Part shown: positions 15,065 to 20,737 of the stretch, piece after piece
How the letters are laid out: the number at the start of each line of letters is the position of its first letter
Numbering within the stretch: position 1 is the first letter of the stretch
Source: Thermoplasmata archaeon
GTDB taxonomy: Archaea; Thermoplasmatota; Thermoplasmata; Thermoplasmatales; Thermoplasmataceae
Assembly: GCA_021797055.1 (NCBI GenBank)
Contig: JAKAAI010000028.1
Coordinates: forward strand, 1 to 20,737
Length of the DNA stretch: 20,737 nt
Direction of reading: 5' to 3'
Notes under the pieces: generated by a model
Database searches by the model: none
The model's input: only the letters and a program-made list of their open reading frames with translations
What the model was told of the DNA's origin: nothing
Translations under genes and position numbers: made by a program

Positions 15065-15215
15065 AAGCTTAAGCGGGATGTCAGGAAAGGTCACCACCAT
15101 TATTCGAAACTTAAGCAAGTTTATAGTCGCAAGAAGCATGAAATAAGCAATAATACAGAGTGCGGAATCCGAACCGGATTATTGTTCTGATCGAATAATT
15201 CACTAACAGTTGGTT

Positions 15216-15239
15216 TAAAAATTTTAATTAAAATTTTTA
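15216..15239. repeat. 24-base perfect A/T palindrome
   Basis: The sequence consists only of A and T and equals its own reverse complement across 24 bases, with the centre at AATT (15226-15229). It lies 43 bases before the ATG of the broken AbrB gene. It could be an operator for a dimeric regulator (AbrB proteins bind such A/T-rich symmetrical sites), a terminator, or a chance product of A/T richness. Confidence 0.7.
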
Positions 15240-15251
15240 CTTCAGGTGAAG

Positions 15252-15259
15252 ATAATATA
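15252..15259 (+). promoter_or_regulatory. TATA box for the AbrB-type gene
   Basis: ATAATATA is centred 26 nt before the ATG at 15282. The promoter looks intact although the reading frame it serves is interrupted. Confidence 0.5.
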
Positions 15260-15281
15260 GGCACGGGCACTTGCATTTCGT

Positions 15282-15788
15282 ATGGTTAAGATTGCTAAGA
15301 TTAATTCAATGGATCAGATCACACTTCCTAAAGATTTGGGAGATAAATACAATCTGTGCTGCGTGGAAACCGTCGTTTTTTCGGATTCTGGGGAAGGCAT
15401 TATAACCAGGCATGTTATGGTACCTAGAGAAGCATGTTGAAAGGCAGGGTTGACACTAAAGGATTCTAGAAAGGTATTAGAGCATGAGAGAAGAGTGGAA
15501 GTCGTGAAAAACTTCATGACAAATACTGTTGGATTGGTTAGATATTTAGAGGATAATTTGCCAGTTCCTGCATCTGACTTATTTTCCTAGGCTGAAATAG
15601 GAGAGACAGCGATACAGTTACCGAGGATTGCAATGAAGGGAAGACTGAGATTGGCCGATCTGAAGAATGCTGTCAAGAGAGTCATAGATGAACTAAGAGT
15701 GCTCTTTTTATATTCCAGTCCAATCTTCCTGAGGATTGATGGAGTGTTTTTCCGTCTCACAAAATCCCTGAACTTCACGACAGACTAA
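15282..15788 (+). pseudogene. AbrB/SpoVT-type regulator gene broken by two in-frame stops
   Basis: One reading frame runs from the ATG at 15282 to TAA at 15786-15788, interrupted only by TGA at 15438-15440 and TAG at 15588-15590. The first part (52 residues) is an AbrB/SpoVT swapped-hairpin domain: MVKIAKINSMDQITLPKDLG, then YNL and VETVVFSDSGEGIITRHV. The second part (LTLKDSRKVLEHERRVEVVK, then LVRYLEDNLPVPASDLFS) and the third (AEIGETAIQLPRIAMKGRLR, ADLKNAVKRVIDELRVLFL) keep coding-like composition in the same frame, so they look like the C-terminal domain of one protein of about 168 residues. Each stop could come from a single C-to-T change (CGA to TGA, CAG to TAG). The alternative is a short 52-residue AbrB protein followed by non-coding DNA, or reinitiation at TTG 15450. 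Confidence 0.6.
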
Positions 15789-15902
15789 TAGCTACAGAGA
15801 CCGTGGTCTGTCTTTATCAATTATTTCCAACTATCCTGAAATTCGAAAAGTACACGGTATACAGGTAACTTAGAATTAAGACATCAGCGATCAAGATAAA
15901 AA

Positions 15903-15987
15903 TGCGGAGGGCCGGATTCGAACCGGCGGATCCCTACGGAAACAGATCTTGAGTCTGTCGCCTTTAACCTGGCTCGGCAACCTCCGC
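15903..15987 (-). tRNA. tRNA-Leu (anticodon CAA)
   Basis: On the minus strand an 85-nt class II tRNA folds fully: acceptor GCGGAGG with CCTCCGC, D-arm GCC/GGC with the GAGCCAGGTTAAA loop, anticodon stem ACAGA/TCTGT with loop CTCAAGA (anticodon CAA at 15949-15951, reading UUG), a long variable arm TTCCGTAGGGATCC, and T-arm GCCGG-TTCGAAT-CCGGC. The discriminator base is A, as expected for leucine. No intron and no encoded CCA are present. A TATA-like box (TAAAATAG-like on this strand, about 16011-16018) lies about 27 nt upstream. Confidence 0.95.
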
Positions 15988-16010
15988 ACAGATCCGGAAT
16001 AATGTGATAT

Positions 16011-16018
16011 CTATTTTA
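16011..16018 (-). promoter_or_regulatory. TATA-like box for tRNA-Leu
   Basis: On the minus strand this reads AAAATAG within GGTAAAATAGATATC. It is centred about 27 nt before the mature 5' end of the tRNA. Confidence 0.45.
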
Positions 16019-16380
16019 CCTTTTTAGATTGTCAAATAAACTCGACTCACAGGTACAAAATCACATTGCCAGTTAACATAAAGTGCCTCTGGGTCACGCA
16101 GATACATACTTTAAGCAAACTTAAAAGGAAGCTTTCGAGGATGCACATAGACTGGTGAATATACTTTTACTGGTTAACGGAACAAGGGCACTCTGACACT
16201 TTTTTTTGAACACACTCAATCCTTCTCTATTCATCATGATTCATACTTCTTTAACCCAGCTACAATTCCATGTTCTCCGAAATTCTGGGCGAAACACAAC
16301 GAAATTTGTTAATCTGCATTCCTGGAAACAGCATGTTATAGAAATTATATGTAAGAAAGGTAATCCAAAGCACAGCGCAA

Positions 16381-16390
16381 GATTATTATC
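16381..16390 (+). promoter_or_regulatory. TATA-like box for the surface protein gene
   Basis: GATTATTATC is centred 26 nt before the ATG at 16412, again fitting a leaderless message. Confidence 0.4.
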
Positions 16391-16411
16391 CATTGGTTAC
16401 TATAGTAAAGA

Positions 16412-19400
16412 ATGGGACGAAAAGGGAGCTACCACTTTCTTAAAATCTCATTTTCGATACTTACTGTAGCGCTACTTTTGTTTACTGGTCTGCAAACATT
16501 TTATCCCAGTCCTGTTTTTGCTCATACTGCTGGTGCCTCTGACGATTATTCAGTACCCAGTTCCCAGCATGTTTCTCCCTTGGCAGGTCAATCGCATGTG
16601 AATAACCAGACTCCAAGCGCCTCTCCTGATACCATGTGCAAATCGTGTAACAATTCTAATTGCATAAGAACCCAGAATAAAGATCCAATAAAATCGCGTA
16701 CCGTGTTCACCCACTTGAACTCTATCTCTTCGCTTGATCTTTCCAGCGAGACCAACTTAACCTTTGATGTTACTAATCTTTCTTTGGGAATGTCGTGGAA
16801 CATTGCGATTTTCAGATCATATATCAGTCTTGCTACTTATATCAGTGACAAGTTATGCACCCCTTATTATTCCAAAACAACTTCATCCACATCACTTACC
16901 GTCTTGATACCGACAGGAACATATTTTTATGCGTTCGGTCCACTAAATACATATACAGGAATGTTCGAATTGTACGTTCATGGGAAAACGGATATTGTTA
17001 ATTTAACATTGCCCACTTTGTATCAGATAAAATTCAGAATAACAAATCAGCCGACTAATATTGAGACTGATTTCGACCTTATTACTTCAAACTATTCCCT
17101 TCCGCTGGAAACGGCATATTACAATTCTTCCATTTCAAACATAACTATTGCTTATTTGCCCAAGTTCAGTTATTGTTTAAGTTTTGGCCCTGAATCAACA
17201 TTTTACAGATATGGATTGCTGAATGTCAACTCATCGGCTTCTATTAATTTGACACTGGAGAAGACGTATGAAATAAATTTGACTTTCGCGAATAAACCGA
17301 TGAATGCGATAGTTTGCATGTATATACACACGTTTGTCTCAAATATTCGGTATTGTAATGTCTCCAATTCATCAGAAATGGTGGCCTACCTGCCTAACTG
17401 CACATATCAATATAGCGCGATTCTTGAAAATTCTCTTACTTTCAACCGCGGAGACATTTTCGTTTCTGGAAAACCTGTAAATGTTACCATCAGCCTCAAA
17501 CGAACTTATAATGTCTCATTCAACCTGGCTGGTTCCAATGTTAATTCCTGCTGGTACCTTACAATGTGCGGTCATATAACATCCAACTGCTGTGTCAAAT
17601 TCATTACCTATACCAGGGAACCTCAGATCAGCCTGTTTTTATCAAACGGCTCGTACAAAGTTTACCACGGTTATTATTATCCCTGTCTGATTCGATCGTC
17701 TTTCTTTTTTGGAAACCAGCTTGATCGTTCTATCTCTTCTACATTTAACGTCACCGGAACTTCATTGAGCTTTGTGATAATATTGCCTCAACTCTATGAA
17801 GTTTCTTTTGAGGCAAAAGGACTTCTGTTCTCTGGCGATTGGGTTATTTCGTTTCCAAATGCAGACCTTCACACTGGAACCATTGACAGTGGAATCCTTA
17901 ATTTGAGTTTGCCAAATGGAACATACTACTTCGTAGCTTCTGAAGTTGACTATTCCAAACCACTTGCCAGTTTGGTTCTCAATGGAAGAAATATAACTGA
18001 AGTTATCTCATTTCCAAAACTCTATTCTTTAAACCTTGAAGCACCTGAACTGCCAAATAATGCACAGTGGTGCATAACGGTCTATAACGATTCCTTGTTC
18101 TTTTTTTATAAAAATTCTTCAAAGAGCACAGATATTACTGCATACGTACCGAATGGAACTTTCAATTACACTTATGGTTTATCCTATGGCAGAACCAGCG
18201 TTGAATTGGGTAAGGGTCTTATAGCAGTATCGGGATCTGGTAGAACTTTATGTCTCTTTATTCCAAGGTTTTACACCGTTAACATACTAGAACAAAATCT
18301 GATATATCCTCTGTCCTGGTCCGTCACAATCTCAAACTCCAATGGGAGTGTTAATTACAGAAATATGTCTGTTTCGCAGGTGATGAAAGCATATCTACCG
18401 CAGGGTACGTTTAATTACTCATCACAATCGACATACCTTAATGGACCAACCGCCGAATTCAATGTATCCGTAAACACAACTCTTCAATTAGTTTTTCCGA
18501 AATCTTTCAAGGTTGATTTTACTGAAGCAAACCTTCAAAATAATACCTTCTGGTATATATGCATAAGCGGTAGCGGTTTGCGATCTATCATTAGTAACTC
18601 TACATGCGGAACCAACATGACAGAATATCTTCCTGTTGGAATTTATAATTACTCTTCTTTTGCAAATGTTTTCAGCAAATGCAAGGTGGAGTTTTCGGTT
18701 AATGGAAATGAAACTGTCTATGTTGTCTATCCGAAGACGTATAATATCACTTTTTGTGAGAATGTCCTGCCGGCAGGAACGCGTTGGTATTTGTTTTTTA
18801 GTGGGTCAAACCTTCTCGAGTCCTATGATTATAGCGAAGGAAATAACTTATCACAATATTTTGCCAATGGAACATACACCTATACTGCTTGTGCTTTAGA
18901 TTTTCGTTTTGCAAAGGTTAATTTCACGGTGAATGGCTCCTCGGAATCAATAAGAGTGAACATACAGAAGTTCTATGGAATCACATTCTACGAACATAAT
19001 GCTATATTCAATTTTAATTCATGCTGCTACTATTGGACATTGAGGGTTTCATCTCCAAATTACTTTTACTTTAAATTAGAATATACTTCCAACGTAACAA
19101 TTTTTTTGCCAAACGGAACATATTCTTATCGCGCAGTGGATTATTTTCAGTCTCTTAACAATACATTGTTTAACGTCACTGGGAAAAATATGACTGTGGA
19201 AGTAGATTTTTTAAAGCTGTACAGGATTACATTTGAGGAGAGAGGTTTCAATCGGTTGGAAGGTAACCTCTGGTTTGTTCTTATTACTGGAAAAAACCAG
19301 CAACCTCGTTACTTTGATTATCTTCACTCAAATTCATCTACTGCCACGACCGTTGGCTCCAACGATACGTACTCATATTTTGTTGATTACCGTTCGGGTG

Positions 19401-20491
19401 ATAGATGGTGTGTTAATCCAGAGAATGGGACTTTTGTGATAAATGGTCGAAACATAACGATAGATTTACAATTTAAACAGGTTTTCCAGGTCAGTTTCTT
19501 ATACGAAATTTCTGGCGCCAAATTTTACTGGACATTATCAGATCTATACGCCCACTCTCTGCCTCCTGATAACGCTTCTCCTGCATTAAGGAATGTACCC
19601 ATCTGTGCTCCGCCAGCGGATGAACTTACTTCACAAGGTGTTTTACTGACTACGCCTATGATTTCAAGTTATTATACTCAATCAGAAGCAATGAGATCCA
19701 ACCAATCATTTAAACCACCTTTCACCATCCAGGTGAATGCTAGCGTGCTGTCAGGATGTGCAAATGCATTCCAGATTATGCTCTATAATTTAAATCGATC
19801 TAAATGTCTTGATATTTCTGAAGGTGCGTTATTTATTCATTCTGAGGAAGATCATGTCATTGCTTATCATTTATACGATAACAGGAAATGCGTGGCTTTT
19901 GGGATACTAAATAAATCAGCTGAGTACGGAGCAATCTACGATTATATTATAAGTGTAAATCAAACTGGTTTTGCTAACATTACAATTTTGCTTGGTAATT
20001 TATCAGTAGGTTTCGTCAGCGGGATAAATGTCAGCAAAGGACCATTCTATGTAGCAATTGGGCAGTTGGATTACCCATTCAGTCTATTACCAGTCGCATT
20101 GCTTAAAAGTGCTTCCCTGGCCTCCCCGGATAATCGTTCCAGTACATTGGTTACAAGCTTTAGTAATCCTCCCCTGGAGCTAAGGATAGATGGCCGTTCC
20201 TACGGCGCTTTTCTCAATTCCACAGATCTAATGCTTCCGAATGGAACATACTCGTATACTGTAGTTTATTATCAATCCGGTGTTACTTATTGCAATGGTG
20301 CACTGGCTATTACTGTTGCATCTGGAAATCTTACGGTAAACGGCCAAAACGTTTCAATTACAGTAACAGTCAGATCAGAAAATTTCAACATCTTAGGCCT
20401 TAACTCGAGTACTTTTTATACGATCATATTCATCCTGATAGGGTCTTTACTTGTTACAGGCGCTGCAGTATTTTACTACAGGAAGCGTTAG
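16412..20491 (+). CDS. Giant secreted, membrane-anchored repeat protein (cell-surface protein)
   Basis: This 1359-residue protein starts with a signal peptide (basic MGRKGSYHFLK, then ISFSILTVALLLFTGLQTF, cleavage probably near VFA-H) and ends with one membrane helix (TIIFILIGSLLVTGAAVFYY) and the basic tail RKR, so almost all of it lies outside the cell. Residues about 110-1025 hold about eleven degenerate repeats of roughly 75-95 residues. Each follows the same plan: YxVxFxExxL, a W-containing strand, a Ser/Asn-rich turn, (L/V)PNGTYxY, then FxVxGxNxT and a closing strand ending in (K/R)xY. A non-repeat region (about 1026-1245) and a final partial repeat follow. N-x-S/T sequons are frequent. 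It carries 28 cysteines outside the signal peptide, which is unusual. The repeat plan matches surface proteins common in Thermoplasmatales; likely roles are adhesion or cell-envelope structure. The start ATG has a TATA-like box at the leaderless distance. Confidence 0.85.
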   Translation: MGRKGSYHFLKISFSILTVALLLFTGLQTFYPSPVFAHTAGASDDYSVPSSQHVSPLAGQSHVNNQTPSASPDTMCKSCNNSNCIRTQNKDPIKSRTVFTHLNSISSLDLSSETNLTFDVTNLSLGMSWNIAIFRSYISLATYISDKLCTPYYSKTTSSTSLTVLIPTGTYFYAFGPLNTYTGMFELYVHGKTDIVNLTLPTLYQIKFRITNQPTNIETDFDLITSNYSLPLETAYYNSSISNITIAYLPKFSYCLSFGPESTFYRYGLLNVNSSASINLTLEKTYEINLTFANKPMNAIVCMYIHTFVSNIRYCNVSNSSEMVAYLPNCTYQYSAILENSLTFNRGDIFVSGKPVNVTISLKRTYNVSFNLAGSNVNSCWYLTMCGHITSNCCVKFITYTREPQISLFLSNGSYKVYHGYYYPCLIRSSFFFGNQLDRSISSTFNVTGTSLSFVIILPQLYEVSFEAKGLLFSGDWVISFPNADLHTGTIDSGILNLSLPNGTYYFVASEVDYSKPLASLVLNGRNITEVISFPKLYSLNLEAPELPNNAQWCITVYNDSLFFFYKNSSKSTDITAYVPNGTFNYTYGLSYGRTSVELGKGLIAVSGSGRTLCLFIPRFYTVNILEQNLIYPLSWSVTISNSNGSVNYRNMSVSQVMKAYLPQGTFNYSSQSTYLNGPTAEFNVSVNTTLQLVFPKSFKVDFTEANLQNNTFWYICISGSGLRSIISNSTCGTNMTEYLPVGIYNYSSFANVFSKCKVEFSVNGNETVYVVYPKTYNITFCENVLPAGTRWYLFFSGSNLLESYDYSEGNNLSQYFANGTYTYTACALDFRFAKVNFTVNGSSESIRVNIQKFYGITFYEHNAIFNFNSCCYYWTLRVSSPNYFYFKLEYTSNVTIFLPNGTYSYRAVDYFQSLNNTLFNVTGKNMTVEVDFLKLYRITFEERGFNRLEGNLWFVLITGKNQQPRYFDYLHSNSSTATTVGSNDTYSYFVDYRSGDRWCVNPENGTFVINGRNITIDLQFKQVFQVSFLYEISGAKFYWTLSDLYAHSLPPDNASPALRNVPICAPPADELTSQGVLLTTPMISSYYTQSEAMRSNQSFKPPFTIQVNASVLSGCANAFQIMLYNLNRSKCLDISEGALFIHSEEDHVIAYHLYDNRKCVAFGILNKSAEYGAIYDYIISVNQTGFANITILLGNLSVGFVSGINVSKGPFYVAIGQLDYPFSLLPVALLKSASLASPDNRSSTLVTSFSNPPLELRIDGRSYGAFLNSTDLMLPNGTYSYTVVYYQSGVTYCNGALAITVASGNLTVNGQNVSITVTVRSENFNILGLNSSTFYTIIFILIGSLLVTGAAVFYYRKR

Positions 20492-20737
20492 TACAATCGT
20501 TTAATTTCCTGTGCATAAATATACTGAAATTGATTCATGGTTTTCCTGCATCGGACCTGTCTGTAACAATATTTGTAATGTTTATTCTAAGTCAAAAACT
20601 ACTGAAAAACAGGTTAAATTGATTCTTCCAGATCATCGAGAATAGATATAGATAACAGGCAATGGGTCCGTGTGGCTAATAGTTAATTACCAACATCATC
20701 ATACTTACAACAATTACATGTTCATTGTCAAAACGAA
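20492..20737. other. 3' edge without a recognisable gene
   Basis: These 246 bases after the surface protein gene are A/T-rich, have stops in all frames I read, and show no tRNA, repeat or clear hairpin. Nothing can be supported here. Confidence 0.5.

Larger units (their letters stand above)
15065..15281. other. Non-coding gap between methyltransferase and broken AbrB gene
   Basis: No gene is visible. It holds a 15-base inverted repeat at 15166-15180 (AATCCG, three-base loop AAC, CGGATT), a 24-base perfect A/T palindrome at 15216-15239, and a TATA box at 15252-15259. The hairpin could help end the methyltransferase message. Confidence 0.6.
15988..16411. other. 424-base stretch without a convincing gene
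   Basis: Apart from the tRNA promoter and the promoter of the surface protein gene, I see no intact gene. A plus-strand frame at 16083-16196, with one internal stop at 16122-16124, reads VPLGHADTYFKQT and then KEAFEDAHRLVNILLLVNGT, which could be a fragment of a decayed gene. A run of eight T lies at 16200-16207. The open frame at 16206-16469 has no coding character. Confidence 0.6.

Noticed and set aside
15587..15778. A 63-residue minus-strand open frame opposite the third part of the AbrB-type frame
   Set aside because: Its codons are the antisense of a plus-strand frame that continues the AbrB-type gene in register; it has no recognisable family or promoter.
16206..16469. An 87-residue plus-strand open frame before the surface protein gene
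   Set aside because: It starts with TTG in a T-run, has no coding character, runs 58 bases into the signal peptide region of the next gene, and contains that gene's promoter.
16412..20491. Surface protein repeats as a possible DNA-level tandem repeat or recombination hotspot
   Set aside because: The repeats are visible only at the protein-pattern level; I see no long identical DNA stretches between copies.
1..20737. CRISPR array, rRNA, insertion sequence ends or a replication origin
   Set aside because: I found no regularly spaced identical repeats, no rRNA-like segments, no paired terminal inverted repeats with target duplications, and no origin-binding repeat cluster.

Overview
The window looks like chromosomal DNA from a thermoacidophilic euryarchaeon of the order Thermoplasmatales or a close relative. 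The evidence is archaeal: both prenyltransferases of ether-lipid synthesis, an archaeal-type dihydroneopterin aldolase (MptD), a UPF0147 protein, a tRNA-Leu with an archaeal class II body, and a giant surface protein of tandem beta-rich repeats of a type common in this order. Many genes start with TTG or GTG, and several have an A/T-rich box centred about 26 nt before the start codon, as expected for leaderless archaeal mRNAs. The order is inferred from overall character, not from a database match.

Layout. 1-2511: a possible cut-off gene at the left edge, a single-domain Lrp/AsnC sensor protein coupled to a UPF0147 gene, a winged-helix regulator, convergent rpiA (minus strand) and an acyl-CoA thioesterase. 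2625-6277: a compact four-gene membrane cluster (two-TM pilin-like protein, polytopic VirB6-like protein, VirB3/PrgI-like protein, VirB4-type ATPase) with no relaxase, coupling protein or VirB11 beside it. This resembles the DNA-import (Ced/Ted) systems of Crenarchaeota or a minimal conjugation channel, and is the most interesting part of the window. A small two-TM protein is encoded convergently behind it (6240-6491).

6667-12785: a tightly packed plus-strand housekeeping run: mptD (pterin synthesis), a THEP1-type NTPase with an altered P-loop, trm1 (tRNA G26 dimethylation), digeranylgeranylglyceryl phosphate synthase, geranylgeranylglyceryl phosphate synthase, purS and purL. It joins two consecutive ether-lipid steps with two subunits of one purine-synthesis enzyme. 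purQ is not in the window.

12858-16411: a Gfo/Idh/MocA oxidoreductase, an orphan DNA methyltransferase, and then a decaying stretch. That stretch holds an AbrB-type regulator gene whose single reading frame is broken by two in-frame stops, a tRNA-Leu(CAA) on the minus strand, and 424 bases without a convincing gene. 16412-20491 encodes a 1359-residue secreted, C-terminally anchored surface protein with about eleven degenerate repeats, many glycosylation sequons and 28 cysteines. The last 246 bases hold nothing I can recognise.
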